From contig JAFUFY010000041.1 in assembly GCA_017469645.1 (NCBI GenBank), positions 1 to 47,060 on the forward strand: a stretch of 47,060 bases of DNA. Direction: 5' to 3'. The notes beneath the pieces were generated by a model, which was not told the origin of the DNA, ran no database searches, and saw nothing but the letters and a program-made list of their open reading frames with translations. This document shows positions 7,998 to 16,933 of this stretch, piece by piece; position 1 is the stretch's first letter, and each line of letters starts with the position of its first letter. The position numbers were made by a program, and so were the translations under genes. The stretch is from Campylobacter sp. (GTDB lineage Bacteria > Campylobacterota > Campylobacteria > Campylobacterales > Campylobacteraceae).

Positions 7998-9752
7998 TTG
8001 CGAAGTCATTATTGCACTGATTTAGGTAAAAACGACATCGGAAAGGAAGTTAGCGTTTGTGGTTGGGTAAATTCTTATCGCGATCACGGCGGTGTTGTTT
8101 TTATAGATTTAAGAGATAAAACAGGTCTGATTCAGCTTGTTTGCGACCCAAAAGATAGTAAAAATGCTTACGAAGTTGCAAACGAAGCTAGAAACGAATT
8201 TGTTCTAAGAGCAAAAGGTAAAGTTAGAGCCAGAGGCGAAGGTTTGGTAAATCCAAAGCTTAAAACAGGCGAAATCGAAATCGTCGTGGAAAATTTGAGC
8301 ATAGAAAATCCAAGCGAGCCGTTGCCGTTTGTCATCGGCGATAAAAGCGTAAATGAAGAGATAAAATTAAAATATCGCTTTTTGGATTTACGCACAAACG
8401 AAAACTACGAGCGATTTAAACTTCGCTCAAAAGCAGCCATTGCAGCACGAAATGCACTAGATGAGCTTGGTTTTATCGAAGTTGAAACTCCGATTTTAAC
8501 AAGAGCCACACCGGAAGGCGCAAGGGATTATTTAGTTCCTAGCAGGGTTTATCCGGGAAGTTTTTACGCGCTTCCGCAAAGCCCACAGCTTTTCAAACAG
8601 CTTTTAATGTGTTCAGGATTTGATAGATATTTTCAAATCGCAAAATGCTTCCGTGATGAAGATTTAAGAGCAGATCGCCAACCTGAATTTACTCAAATCG
8701 ATATTGAGATGAGCTTTTGCGAACAAGAAGATGTTATAAATGTCGGCGAAAAAGTGCTTAAAGACATTTTTAGCGCATGTGGTTATGAGATTAAAACGCC
8801 GTTTCGCCGTATGGAATACAAAGAAGCTATGGAGCTTTACGGCAGCGACAAGCCTGATTTGCGTTTTGAAATGCCGTTAATCGATGTTGCCGACATTTTT
8901 GAAAAATCAAACAACGAAATGTTTGCAAATTTGGGTAGCGATAAAAAGAAAAATCGCGTAAAAGCACTTGTCGTCAAAGGCGGAGATAAAATTTTTAGCA
9001 AACGACAAATGCAAGGCTTTGAAGAATTTGTTCGTAAATTTGGAGCACAAGGATTAGCATTTATCCAGGTCAAAGAAGAAGGACTAAAAGGACCTTTGGT
9101 TAAATTCTTTGCCGAAAGTGAAATCAACGAACTTGTAAGCCGTTGTGATTTAACTGTCGGAGATGTCGTGTTTTTCGGCGCCGGAAAGAAAAAAATCGTG
9201 CTTGATTATATGGGACGATTTAGAATTTTCCTTGCAAACGAGCTAAATTTGATAGATGAAAACAAATTTGAGTTTTTATGGGTTGTAAATTTCCCAATGT
9301 TCGAGCAAAATGACGACGGAAGCTATTCGGCTATGCACCACCCATTTACTATGCCAAATAACCCTGACGAAGCAGACATCGAAGATATAACTTCTATCGC
9401 TTATGATGTCGTGCTAAATGGCGTTGAGCTAGGGGGTGGCAGCATTAGAATTCATAAGTCTCAAATTCAAGAAAAAGTTTTCAAACTGCTTAAAATCGAA
9501 CCAGACGAGCAAAGAGAAAAATTTGGCTTCTTGCTTGATGCGCTTAGCTTTGGCGCACCACCACACGGGGGTATCGCAATCGGCTTTGATAGACTTATGA
9601 TGCTAGTTACCAAATCAAGTAGCATTAGAGATGTCATCGCTTTCCCTAAAACGCAACGAGCGCAATGCCCTATGACAAAAGCTCCTAGCGAAGTAAGCCA
9701 TGATCAGCTACAAGAATTAGGTCTAAGAATAAATTTAAAGGATAAAAAATGA
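7998..9752 (+). CDS. aspS: Aspartyl-tRNA synthetase (probably non-discriminating)
   Basis: The 584-aa class II synthetase has an N-terminal OB-fold anticodon-binding domain (about 1-105), the catalytic core, and the bacterial GAD insertion (about 280-420). Motif 2 is [23 protein letters not shown] and motif 3 is [13 protein letters not shown]. Translation starts with TTG at 7998, supported by AAGGAG five bases upstream and by conservation from residue 1 (RSHYCTDLG). In epsilonproteobacteria AspRS commonly also charges tRNA-Asn, followed by GatCAB amidation; that is family knowledge. It overlaps adk by four bases (ATGA). Confidence 0.97.
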   Translation: MRSHYCTDLGKNDIGKEVSVCGWVNSYRDHGGVVFIDLRDKTGLIQLVCDPKDSKNAYEVANEARNEFVLRAKGKVRARGEGLVNPKLKTGEIEIVVENLSIENPSEPLPFVIGDKSVNEEIKLKYRFLDLRTNENYERFKLRSKAAIAARNALDELGFIEVETPILTRATPEGARDYLVPSRVYPGSFYALPQSPQLFKQLLMCSGFDRYFQIAKCFRDEDLRADRQPEFTQIDIEMSFCEQEDVINVGEKVLKDIFSACGYEIKTPFRRMEYKEAMELYGSDKPDLRFEMPLIDVADIFEKSNNEMFANLGSDKKKNRVKALVVKGGDKIFSKRQMQGFEEFVRKFGAQGLAFIQVKEEGLKGPLVKFFAESEINELVSRCDLTVGDVVFFGAGKKKIVLDYMGRFRIFLANELNLIDENKFEFLWVVNFPMFEQNDDGSYSAMHHPFTMPNNPDEADIEDITSIAYDVVLNGVELGGGSIRIHKSQIQEKVFKLLKIEPDEQREKFGFLLDALSFGAPPHGGIAIGFDRLMMLVTKSSSIRDVIAFPKTQRAQCPMTKAPSEVSHDQLQELGLRINLKDKK

Positions 9753-10330
9753 AAAATCTATTTTTAATCATCGGAGCGCCGGGCAGCGGTAAAACCACCG
9801 ACGCAAACATAATCGCGCAAAATAACGAAAGTATCGCTCACTACTCAACAGGCGATTTGCTTCGTGCCGAAGTCGCAAGCGGGAGCGAACTAGGTGCTAA
9901 AATCGATAGCTTTATCTCAAAAGGAAATCTCGTTCCACTTGAAATCGTAGTTGGAGCTATAACTTCTGCGATTAAAAGCTCACCAAAAGATTTTGTTATA
10001 ATTGATGGCTACCCAAGAAGCGTGGATCAAATGACAAAACTCGACGAAGTTTTAAAGAGCGAAGATGAAATCGAACTTTCAGCAGTCATCGAAGTCGCCG
10101 TTAGCGAAAATACTGCAAAAGAGCGCGTTTTAGGTCGTGCAAGGGGTGCTGATGATAACGAAGAAGTTTTTTACAATCGTATGAAAGTTTTTAACGAACC
10201 AATCGGCGCAATTCGCGAATTTTACGGTAACAAGGGCATTTTTTACTCAGTCGATGGCGAACGCACAATCGAAGAAATTGTTGCCGATATGAACGAAATA
10301 ATTGCAAAAAAAATCGCAAATGAAGACTAG
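9749..10330 (+). CDS. adk: Adenylate kinase
   Basis: Adk interconverts ATP + AMP and 2 ADP. The 193-aa protein has the P-loop GAPGSGKT at residues 9-16, the AMP-binding stretch [19 protein letters not shown], and the DGYPRS motif. At this length the lid is of the short type without zinc cysteines; [16 protein letters not shown] marks the lid hinge. It is translationally coupled to aspS by ATGA, and a 46-aa lipoprotein gene begins 15 bases after its stop. Confidence 0.95.
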   Translation: MKNLFLIIGAPGSGKTTDANIIAQNNESIAHYSTGDLLRAEVASGSELGAKIDSFISKGNLVPLEIVVGAITSAIKSSPKDFVIIDGYPRSVDQMTKLDEVLKSEDEIELSAVIEVAVSENTAKERVLGRARGADDNEEVFYNRMKVFNEPIGAIREFYGNKGIFYSVDGERTIEEIVADMNEIIAKKIANED

Positions 10331-10345
10331 ATTTAGGTAATTTCT

Positions 10346-10486
10346 GTGAAAACTATTTTTAAATCTCTCGCCGTTTTTGCCGTTTTGATTTTTTTCAGCG
10401 CTTGCGAAGCGAAAAAATCAGTTAATGCAAGTGCCAGTAACGGCGGCGGCGGAGTTTTCGCGGGATTTTCTATAAATGCGTGGTAA
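10346..10486 (+). CDS. 46-aa small lipoprotein
   Basis: A short gene missed by length cut-offs. Reading from GTG at 10346 gives MKTIFKSLAVFAVLIFFSAC followed by EAKKSVNAS..., a near-ideal lipoprotein signal with the lipobox FSAC (Cys at residue 20). A mature peptide of 27 residues follows, with a Gly-rich run (NGGGGVFAGF) and a C-terminal INAW. AGG lies nine to eleven bases upstream. It sits between adk and ppa, both on the same strand, so it is probably in their operon. The function is unknown; the signal peptide is the only recognisable part. Confidence 0.65.
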   Translation: MKTIFKSLAVFAVLIFFSACEAKKSVNASASNGGGGVFAGFSINAW

Positions 10487-10515
10487 ATTTACAAATTTAA
10501 TAAAAAGGACAAAAA

Positions 10516-11034
10516 ATGGATATTTCTAAAATCAAAGTAGGTTCAAACCCTGATAAAATCAACGCTGTAATCGAAATCCCTTACGGCTCAAACATAAAAT
10601 ATGAAATCGACAAAGAAAGCGGTGCCGTGTGCGTCGATCGCGTTATGTATTCGGCGATGTTTTACCCTGCAAACTACGGCTTTGTGCCAAATACATTAGC
10701 AGATGACGGCGATCCGGCAGACATTTTGGTGCTAAATGAATACCCGCTTCAAGCAGGCTCAGTGATCCCATGTCGTTTAATCGGCGTTTTGGTTATGGAA
10801 GATGAGAGCGGAATGGATGAAAAACTCCTAGCCGTGCCAGTTAGCAAAATCGACCCACGATATGAAAATATCAAATCTCTAAGCGATTTGCCAAAAATCA
10901 CCCTTGATAGAATCAAAAATTTCTTTGAAACTTACAAAGCGTTGGAGCCGGGTAAATGGGTGAAAGTTAAGGATTATGCTGATGCGAAAAAAGCAGAAGA
11001 AATCCTAGAAAAAGCGATTAAAAACTACAAATAA
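10516..11034 (+). CDS. ppa: Inorganic pyrophosphatase (family I)
   Basis: Ppa hydrolyses pyrophosphate to phosphate and pulls biosynthetic reactions forward. The 172-aa protein has the family I signatures: EIPYGSNIKYEID, the metal-binding DDGDPADILVL, and the C-terminal YKALEPGKWVKVKDY. The ATG at 10516 has AAAAGGAC just upstream. The order aspS-adk-ppa matches C. jejuni as I recall it. Confidence 0.96.
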   Translation: MDISKIKVGSNPDKINAVIEIPYGSNIKYEIDKESGAVCVDRVMYSAMFYPANYGFVPNTLADDGDPADILVLNEYPLQAGSVIPCRLIGVLVMEDESGMDEKLLAVPVSKIDPRYENIKSLSDLPKITLDRIKNFFETYKALEPGKWVKVKDYADAKKAEEILEKAIKNYK

Positions 11035-11091
11035 TTTTGCAAATTTGGCGTGAATTTAAACAAATTTACGCCAAAATTCAGGCTTTTAAAG

Positions 11092-11514
11092 ATGATTTTT
11101 TTAGCTCAAACAGATACTACCGCAGGATTTTTAAGCAAAGATTTTACAGAACTTAACAAGGCAAAAGGAAGAGCTGTTGATACGCCGTGCGTAATAACGC
11201 TAAGTAAATTTAGTGAGCTAAAAAATTTTGTTAGAGTGCCAAATTTGCATAAAAATTTAATCCGAAGAGCCAAAAAAACTACGATTTTGTATCCAAATTC
11301 CCTTGCCGTGCGTGTCGTCAAAGACTGCGAACACTCAAAATTCCTTGATGAATTTGGATTTATGTATTCGACTTCTGCAAACCTGCACGGGGAAAAATTT
11401 GACCTTGAAGTTGCAAAAAATATCGCAGACATTGTCGTCGATAGCGAATTTAGCGAAAATACTCCGTCAAAAATTTTAAAAATTTCGAAAAGTAAAATCA
11501 AAAAAATTAGGTAA
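11092..11514 (+). CDS. Short YrdC/Sua5-like protein
   Basis: The 140-aa protein looks like the small YrdC/Sua5/YciO proteins of epsilonproteobacteria, a family that includes threonylcarbamoyl-AMP synthases acting in t6A tRNA modification. Supporting motifs are IFLAQTDTTAGFLSKD near the N-terminus, NSLAVRVVKD, and the STSANLHGE motif. It is shorter than the usual 180-200 aa, and the KRP-type entry motif is replaced by NKAKGRAVDTPC, so enzymatic activity is uncertain. I chose the ATG at 11092 over an upstream GTG because homology starts there. A membrane-protein gene follows after 11 bases. Confidence 0.75.
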   Translation: MIFLAQTDTTAGFLSKDFTELNKAKGRAVDTPCVITLSKFSELKNFVRVPNLHKNLIRRAKKTTILYPNSLAVRVVKDCEHSKFLDEFGFMYSTSANLHGEKFDLEVAKNIADIVVDSEFSENTPSKILKISKSKIKKIR

Positions 11515-11525
11515 ATTTTAAATTT

Positions 11526-12242
11526 ATGCAACACGATAATATCTCAAATATATTAAACAATAGAAATAAAACGCAAGATTATGACAAAAATCCTTTAATA
11601 ACAAAAGATTACGGAATTTCTGTAAATCTTTTTTCTATTATATTTTTTGTTTCTATTAGTCTTATAGGTCTATTTTTTGGATTAATAAGGCTTGAAAAGG
11701 AGATTTTTTTATGTATATTGTATTTTCCTATGTTTAAATTTGTTTTTGACGAATATTCTAATCGCAAAAATAGTCGTTATTATTTTGAAAATTCAAAAAT
11801 AATTCATGCAAAAAATAAATATCTCCCAATACAGGAGATAAATTTAGACGATATTAAAGAGATAAAAAAGGTTACTTATGCTATTTCTCTATACGATATT
11901 GATAAAGAAAATATAAAAATAAATAAGTTTGTATTATATTTATGTATAGGTTTTTTATCTATAATTTACATTGGAAATTTTATTATCGACCCAAGTAGTT
12001 TTTTCCATTTTTTATTTGCTATATCTATTATTTTTATGGCAATTTTTTTACCAACATTTTTATTTCAGATATATTTAGGAAATTCGAATTTTTTAAGAAT
12101 TTGCGACACATTGGAAATAAGAACTAGAAACAATAAAACTATGAAAATTTATATTCCGACACAATGGGAGTATTATGAAATAAGAAAATATTTTATACAT
12201 CGCATTGGAAAGAATATAGATATGATAGAAAAAGGTTTGTAA
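11526..12242 (+). CDS. Four-helix membrane protein, paralogue of the protein at 30618
   Basis: The 238-aa protein has two hydrophobic pairs (about residues 33-70 and 140-185), a charged middle region and a soluble C-terminus. The N-terminal segment DYDKNPLITKDYGIS resembles NYDVEPLILRNYRGVS in the 253-aa protein at 30618-31379. The overall plan matches too: two helices, a KxxYFxxxK-type stretch, two helices, and a C-terminal IxxxxExxEIKxYF-like end. Codon use is AT-richer than in the housekeeping neighbours. Both paralogues are followed by intergenic hairpin repeats. Function unknown; the layout recalls bacterial membrane proteins with a PH-like domain, but that is a guess. Confidence 0.65.
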   Translation: MQHDNISNILNNRNKTQDYDKNPLITKDYGISVNLFSIIFFVSISLIGLFFGLIRLEKEIFLCILYFPMFKFVFDEYSNRKNSRYYFENSKIIHAKNKYLPIQEINLDDIKEIKKVTYAISLYDIDKENIKINKFVLYLCIGFLSIIYIGNFIIDPSSFFHFLFAISIIFMAIFLPTFLFQIYLGNSNFLRICDTLEIRTRNNKTMKIYIPTQWEYYEIRKYFIHRIGKNIDMIEKGL

Positions 12243-12270
12243 ATTTAGGCACTTTGCAAATTCGCTCGAT

Positions 12271-12310
12271 GTCGTCATTCTGAGCGTAGCAAGGCGAAGC
12301 GAAGAATCTC
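12271..12310 (+). repeat. REP-like palindromic repeat, copy 1
   Basis: The unit begins GTCGTCATTCTGAGCG and ends GAAGAATCTC. It is one of the dispersed repeats of the ATTCTGAGC...GAAGAATCT type seen in many unrelated bacterial genomes. An inverted partner lies at 12352-12391. Confidence 0.7.
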
Positions 12311-12351
12311 TGTTTAAATTTGCGATTTAACTGTTTTGTAAATTTGAATTT

Positions 12352-12391
12352 GAGATTCTTCGCTCCACTTTGTTCCGCTCAGAATGACGAC
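12352..12391 (-). repeat. REP-like palindromic repeat, copy 2 (inverted partner of copy 1)
   Basis: It begins GAGATTCTTCGC and ends CAGAATGACGAC, the reverse complement of the ends of copy 1. With a 41-base spacer the two copies could fold into one long hairpin downstream of the 238-aa gene. Confidence 0.7.
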
Positions 12392-12416
12392 AAGAAGCAA
12401 ATCGAAAATTTAATCA

Positions 12417-12448
12417 GAGATTCTTCGCCTACGGCTCAAAATGACGAT
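12417..12448 (-). repeat. REP-like repeat, shorter diverged copy 3
   Basis: GAGATTCTTCGCC...CTCAAAATGACGAT repeats copy 2 with a shorter, altered centre (TACGG). It lies 25 bases after copy 2 in the same orientation. Confidence 0.6.
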
Positions 12449-12480
12449 AAAAAAACAAATTGCAAATTTGAACTGCGAAT

Positions 12481-12577
12481 GCCGACGATTTCGTGCGTTT
12501 TGCAGTAAATTTCAAGCGAGATAAGGCTGGTATGCCTATCGAGCTTGAAATTTACAAACATCGCACGAAAGCTAGGC
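12481..12577 (+). repeat. GCCGACGA/CTAGGC hairpin element, copy A
   Basis: The element starts GCCGACGATTT and ends AAAGCTAGGC. Between these ends are a 9-bp stem (TTTCGTGCG 12489-12497 with CGCACGAAA 12562-12570), a perfect 13-bp stem (GTAAATTTCAAGC 12505-12517 with GCTTGAAATTTAC 12543-12555) and a tip hairpin (GATAAGGC 12520-12527 with GCCTATC 12534-12540) flanked by GA on both sides. It lies between two convergent gene ends; the minus-strand 144-aa gene stops 17 bases from it. See copies B-E; I do not recognise the family. Confidence 0.8.
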
Positions 12578-12593
12578 TCGGTTCAATTACAAA

Positions 12594-13028
12594 TCAAACT
12601 ATAACCGCAAAGCCAAATGAGAAAAATAGGGTCAGCAATGCACACACTCCCCCAAACTCAAAAGCGTTTTCGGCGATAGTGCCAAAATACAACGCACTTG
12701 CGAAAAATCCGCCACAAAATGCGATGAAAATTATAAGAAATCTTGCTAAATTCGCACCAAAAAATGCAAATTTATAAATTAAAATTATTAAAATAAATGA
12801 AAATAAAAACCACAAAACGGCAAAAATTTGGCTTTGAAATTTAAGTTCGTTTGTCAAATTTAGCAAATTTAAAACCAAACAAACAATCCAAAAAATGGTA
12901 ATAAATTTAAAAATTCCGCCCAAATTTTGCGAATTTGAGATATTGTTAAAATTTTCATCTTGCAAATTTTGCTCGTTTTGTAAATTTTTTGGCTCTTTTT
13001 TGGGACGAAATTTAAAAATCTTAACCAT
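12594..13028 (-). CDS. Four-helix membrane protein, unknown
   Basis: The 144-aa protein has a polar, Asn/Gln-rich N-terminus (about residues 1-38) followed by four hydrophobic helices. Its ATG overlaps the preceding 135-aa membrane-protein gene by eight bases, so it is the last gene of the mnmC operon. It stops at a TGA (12594-12596) that directly abuts the conserved 3' flank of hairpin element A, and the C-terminus (FGFAVIV) ends inside the last helix. The element may therefore have trimmed or replaced the original end of the gene. Family not recognised. Confidence 0.6.
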   Translation of the reverse strand: MVKIFKFRPKKEPKNLQNEQNLQDENFNNISNSQNLGGIFKFITIFWIVCLVLNLLNLTNELKFQSQIFAVLWFLFSFILIILIYKFAFFGANLARFLIIFIAFCGGFFASALYFGTIAENAFEFGGVCALLTLFFSFGFAVIV

Positions 13029-13428
13029 TTTCTTCGCCTTTTTGCTCTAAATTTTCATCTTTAAAATTCGGCGCAGTATAATCATCGCTATCGTTTGTAA
13101 ATTTTTTATGTCTTAGTTGCAAATATAGCACAAAAGCGACAAATAAAATCGCCGTAACTCCGATATAGTAGCGATTTTTAAAGAGTAAAATTCCGTCAAT
13201 CAAACCTGCAATCAACGCAATAATAACGGCACTTAAAAACGGAAATTTGGCAATCTTTTTCTCAAAAATCGCCAAAATCACAATCAAAATGATAAAAATC
13301 GCAGTCGTAATAAGCCCAAGTAAGAGCTTGATTTCACGGAATAAATTTGGATTTACATTTGCGACAACTAGCAAAATCGCCCCGATAATGCCAAAAAAAA
13401 TCAAAAGAGAGAAGATAATTTTTTTCAT
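13021..13428 (-). CDS. Four-helix membrane protein, unknown
   Basis: The 135-aa protein has hydrophobic segments at about residues 4-25, 33-53, 62-80 and 86-104 and an acidic, polar C-terminal tail (NDSDDYTAPNFKDENLEQKGEENG). It overlaps the mnmC stop by four bases (ATGA), so it is translationally coupled to mnmC, and it overlaps the 144-aa gene at its other end. No family recognised; the coupling does not by itself link it to tRNA modification. Confidence 0.65.
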   Translation of the reverse strand: MKKIIFSLLIFFGIIGAILLVVANVNPNLFREIKLLLGLITTAIFIILIVILAIFEKKIAKFPFLSAVIIALIAGLIDGILLFKNRYYIGVTAILFVAFVLYLQLRHKKFTNDSDDYTAPNFKDENLEQKGEENG

Positions 13429-15311
13429 TTTACTAGCCCTTTTTTGAGTTTTCGTATCAAAAATCTATTTGGATTTAGCTCATTTGCCACGCTTTTTACC
13501 ACGCAAAGCGGACGATTTAAAATATAATCACACAAAAGCTCAGCCCCTAAAATCGCCGTTGTTAGCCCACGCGAACCATGCGCTGTTGTGATATATAAAT
13601 TCGGTAGATATTTTGGGCGTAAATTTGAAGGCTTATTTTTCGTCCAAGGCAAACTTTTAAAATCCCCTATAAATTCATTTTCGCTTACAAAAGCCCCGAC
13701 TAGCGGAAATCTATCGCCACTATATGAGCGATAGCCGACATTTGATTTTAAAATTTTCGTCTTTTTATCCACAAATTCGCTAATACTTTCTAAATTTCGC
13801 AAATCATCTTCCTTGCGAGGACCATCGTGGTATAAAAGCCTATCGTAAGTTGCGCCGATGAGTTGGCGATTTTTGATTGCAGGGCAGATATAGCCACGCG
13901 CCGAAAGTGGAATTTTTGTTTTCACGCACGGCTTTAAAAGCGTGGTCTGACCACGCACGGAGCTAATTTGCACGAATTTATTAAGATTTGTTTTTGGATT
14001 TTGCCCTTTGCCAAAAAGTTCTTCGCTATGGCTACCACAAGCAAAAATCAAAATGTCGCAAAACTCGATTTTTTCGCCTTTTGGTGTAGAAAATTTTACT
14101 TCGTATTTTTCGTTTTTTCTTGTAAAATTTATAAATTCGTGCGAAAATAAAATCTCAAATTTTTTTGATAAAAATTTGCAAATTTTCTTTGGTCTTGCCA
14201 GTGCGCCGTTTTTAATAAAAATATAGTCATAAGGCTCGTTTTTGGCGTATTTTTGGCAAAATTTAAAAATATCACTTTTAGCATTTTTGTAACGCTCTTT
14301 TAGCTCGTCATCGTATGCAAATTCTTTCACGCCGCTAAATTTGATTAGTTTTTTTGGAATAAATTTTTTATAAAATTGATATGCTTGCAAAAACGCACAA
14401 ATGTGCATTTCGCCAAGCTTCACGCCGTTTTGAGTGATGAGCGGTTCAGCTACACCGCAAAAATTACTGCTTCCGTTTGTGGCGACCATGCCCTGCTTTT
14501 CTGCGATTTTAACGCGAAATCCAAGTTTTTTTAGTTTTGTTGCTACCACAAGCCCTGCGATTCCTGCTCCAATAACCAAAACGCTTGTCTTTTTTGGCAA
14601 ATTTATCGAAGTTTTAGGGCGAGAAAAATGGCTATTTTTTATAAATTCATTATTTTTGATTTTTTTGGCTCGTATCATTTCGCGTTTTTTGCCAAAACCC
14701 TGCACCTTCCATACTTCAAAACCATTTTTTTCAAGCGAATTTGCAACACTTCTAGCGCTTGTATAAGTTGCGATTTTTGTGCCTATTTTGCTTAAATTTA
14801 CGATTTTAAGGATAATATCATCGCTCCACATTTCGGAATTTTTACTAGGCGAAAAGCCGTCTAAAAACCAAATATCTGCGCTAAATTCAAGCTCGTCTAA
14901 AATTTCGCCCACTTCCCCAACGCACAAATCCAAAATAATATTTTTGCTAAAATTTATTCGGTTAATGCCGTGAATTAAATTTTGCGGATATTTTTTAACT
15001 AGTCTTTGCCAAATTCCGTCAAATTCGCCAAATTTAGAGTAAATTTCTTTGAGTTCTGATTTTTTAAAAGGATACTTTTCGATACTGACAAAGTGCAGTT
15101 TTTTACCGCTTTTTGCAAATTTTTTGCAAAGCGTTAAAAAATTTCGCCCTATGCCAAAGCCCGTTTCGGCTACGATAAATTCGCTCTTGCTATCCCAAAT
15201 TTCATTTAAAACACTAGCAAAAACAAACTCACTCTCTCCAACAGGGCTATCAGAATTAAAATAAAAATCGTCAAATTTCTCGCTATAAAGTGTATTATTT
15301 TTGTAAATCAT
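13425..15311 (-). CDS. mnmC: Bifunctional tRNA mnm5s2U34 biosynthesis protein MnmC
   Basis: The 628-aa fusion carries out the last two steps of 5-methylaminomethyl-2-thiouridine synthesis at the wobble base. The N-terminal methyltransferase (about 1-230) has the SAM-binding AETGFGIGRNFLTL and WFLDGFSPSKNSEMW motifs. The C-terminal FAD-dependent oxidoreductase (about 240-620) starts with the dinucleotide motif VLVIGAGIAGLVVATKL and ends with VGYRSYSGDRFPLVGA and TTAHGSRGLTTA. The length fits the family (about 660). It follows amiA by two bases and precedes two membrane-protein genes. Confidence 0.93.
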   Translation of the reverse strand: MIYKNNTLYSEKFDDFYFNSDSPVGESEFVFASVLNEIWDSKSEFIVAETGFGIGRNFLTLCKKFAKSGKKLHFVSIEKYPFKKSELKEIYSKFGEFDGIWQRLVKKYPQNLIHGINRINFSKNIILDLCVGEVGEILDELEFSADIWFLDGFSPSKNSEMWSDDIILKIVNLSKIGTKIATYTSARSVANSLEKNGFEVWKVQGFGKKREMIRAKKIKNNEFIKNSHFSRPKTSINLPKKTSVLVIGAGIAGLVVATKLKKLGFRVKIAEKQGMVATNGSSNFCGVAEPLITQNGVKLGEMHICAFLQAYQFYKKFIPKKLIKFSGVKEFAYDDELKERYKNAKSDIFKFCQKYAKNEPYDYIFIKNGALARPKKICKFLSKKFEILFSHEFINFTRKNEKYEVKFSTPKGEKIEFCDILIFACGSHSEELFGKGQNPKTNLNKFVQISSVRGQTTLLKPCVKTKIPLSARGYICPAIKNRQLIGATYDRLLYHDGPRKEDDLRNLESISEFVDKKTKILKSNVGYRSYSGDRFPLVGAFVSENEFIGDFKSLPWTKNKPSNLRPKYLPNLYITTAHGSRGLTTAILGAELLCDYILNRPLCVVKSVANELNPNRFLIRKLKKGLVK

Positions 15312-15313
15312 AT

Positions 15314-16933
15314 CTATTTATTTTTATGAAAATACGCATCTACGCCGTTTGCGATACCACTAGCAAGTGCGTTTTGATACTCATTTTTGCCTAGCAATTT
15401 GCCTTCATCAGGGTGACTTATATATCCAAGCTCGATTAAAACAGCAGGCATTGTCGCACCCACCAAAACCCAAAACGGTGCTTCTCTAACGCCACCGTCT
15501 TTGGACTTGAATTTACTTTGCACAGAGTTAAGAATATAGCCCTGAATATCGATAGCAAGTTTGTTTGAAGCGATGATTTTTTCGCGATTTAAAAAATTTA
15601 AAAATGTCTCTTGCGAAAATTCGTTCATATCTTCTAAATCACCCTTATTTTCAAGAGCGGCAGCATTTTTTGAACGCTCGCTTCTAGCAGGACTTAGAAA
15701 AAATGTTTCCACGCCGCTGAAATTCGGTGCTTGTTTTTTATTTGGAGCAGCGTTTGTATGAATAGAAATAAACATATCGGCATTTTTCTTGTTTGCAAAT
15801 GCCGTGCGAGATTTTAAATTTATAAATGTATCGTTTGAGCGCGTATAATGCACCTTATATCCTCGTTTTTTAAGCAACTCGCCAAGCTTTTTTGCCGTAT
15901 TTAAAACAATCGTTTTTTCTTTTAATCCGTTGCCAAGAGCGCCCGGATCCTTGCCGCCGTGACCTGGATCAATTACGATAATTTTACCTTTTGTGGAGTT
16001 ATACTTTGTGCTTGTCGTGGTTGCCGTGCCCGGTGTCCTTGAAATCGGCGCAGGAGTGGAAGCTGTTTTTTTACTATCGTTTTGTGAATTCGCTTTGTCG
16101 GTTTTTTTATCATAATTTGCGATTTTTTGAGTGTTTTGAATCACTTTGATAGTTAAAATATTTTTATCAAAACCTAAATTTGCACTAAATTTTTCTATTG
16201 AGCTTAAAACTATCCGAACACTTTTTAAATCTCTTTGTGCAATCCTAATTTCATCAACCAAAATTCCATTAAAAAGCTTATTTTTGGAGTTTTGCACCCC
16301 GTCAAAATCAATCACGAAGCGATAGCGTTCGCTGTTTTGTAAAACAAAATTTTTAAATTCTTTTGGCGAAATTTCTCTGTTAAATTCAAGCATTAGCTCA
16401 TTTTGAGATACTTGTGCCGAATTTAGCGATAGTTTTGCTGTTTTTGAATCTAGTTTTTTAACTGTCTTTATCTCTTTTGGATTTTGCGAATTTACTATTA
16501 TCGGTTGCGAATTTTGCGAATTCGAATTTTGTGGTTTTAACTTTTCTAGCTCATTACTAGAATTCTTTGGTGAATTTAGTGCAACATTTTGTGAATTTTT
16601 AGTGCTATTTTCCTTTTTTGTAAGGGTTAAATTCGCAGGATAATCATACTCCCCACCGAGCCTTTTTAGCTCACTTTCATAGCTATTTGCATTATAATCA
16701 AGCGCTTTTGAACTAAAAATCAGCCTTTTTAGCGCATCTATGCGATACTCTTTTTGAGAACTTGTCGAAGTGCGAAGATAGACATTTTTTAATTCATTGT
16801 GCAAATTTTGTTGTTCTTGTAAATTTGCACTCTTAAATATCTTGTCGAATTTGGTAAAAAATTCATCATATTCACCGGCGTGCAAATAAATCGCACATAA
16901 AAAAATGAGTAAAAATTTAACTATTTTCGCCAT
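15314..16933 (-). CDS. amiA: Secreted N-acetylmuramoyl-L-alanine amidase
   Basis: The 539-aa protein has a signal peptide (residues 1-19), a charged N-terminal region, a Ser/Asn/Gln-rich linker, an AMIN-like beta domain (about 168-260) and a C-terminal Amidase_3 domain (about 315-535). The zinc and catalytic motifs are IVIDPGHGGKDPGA, FISIHTNAA and AVLIELGYISHPDEG. It cleaves stem peptides from muramic acid at the septum in the periplasm. The start overlaps the end of the nitronate monooxygenase gene by 17 bases. EnvC, FtsE and FtsX, encoded 6-10 kb away in the same block, are the likely activating system. Confidence 0.92.
   Translation of the reverse strand: MAKIVKFLLIFLCAIYLHAGEYDEFFTKFDKIFKSANLQEQQNLHNELKNVYLRTSTSSQKEYRIDALKRLIFSSKALDYNANSYESELKRLGGEYDYPANLTLTKKENSTKNSQNVALNSPKNSSNELEKLKPQNSNSQNSQPIIVNSQNPKEIKTVKKLDSKTAKLSLNSAQVSQNELMLEFNREISPKEFKNFVLQNSERYRFVIDFDGVQNSKNKLFNGILVDEIRIAQRDLKSVRIVLSSIEKFSANLGFDKNILTIKVIQNTQKIANYDKKTDKANSQNDSKKTASTPAPISRTPGTATTTSTKYNSTKGKIIVIDPGHGGKDPGALGNGLKEKTIVLNTAKKLGELLKKRGYKVHYTRSNDTFINLKSRTAFANKKNADMFISIHTNAAPNKKQAPNFSGVETFFLSPARSERSKNAAALENKGDLEDMNEFSQETFLNFLNREKIIASNKLAIDIQGYILNSVQSKFKSKDGGVREAPFWVLVGATMPAVLIELGYISHPDEGKLLGKNEYQNALASGIANGVDAYFHKNK

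Noticed and set aside
9429..9435. A run of five G in aspS considered as a phase-variable tract
   Set aside because: It is too short, and lies in a conserved motif of an essential gene.
12320..12777. Short open frames across the repeats at 12.3-12.8 kb
   Set aside because: They are made of repeat sequence or of the antisense of the 144-aa gene.
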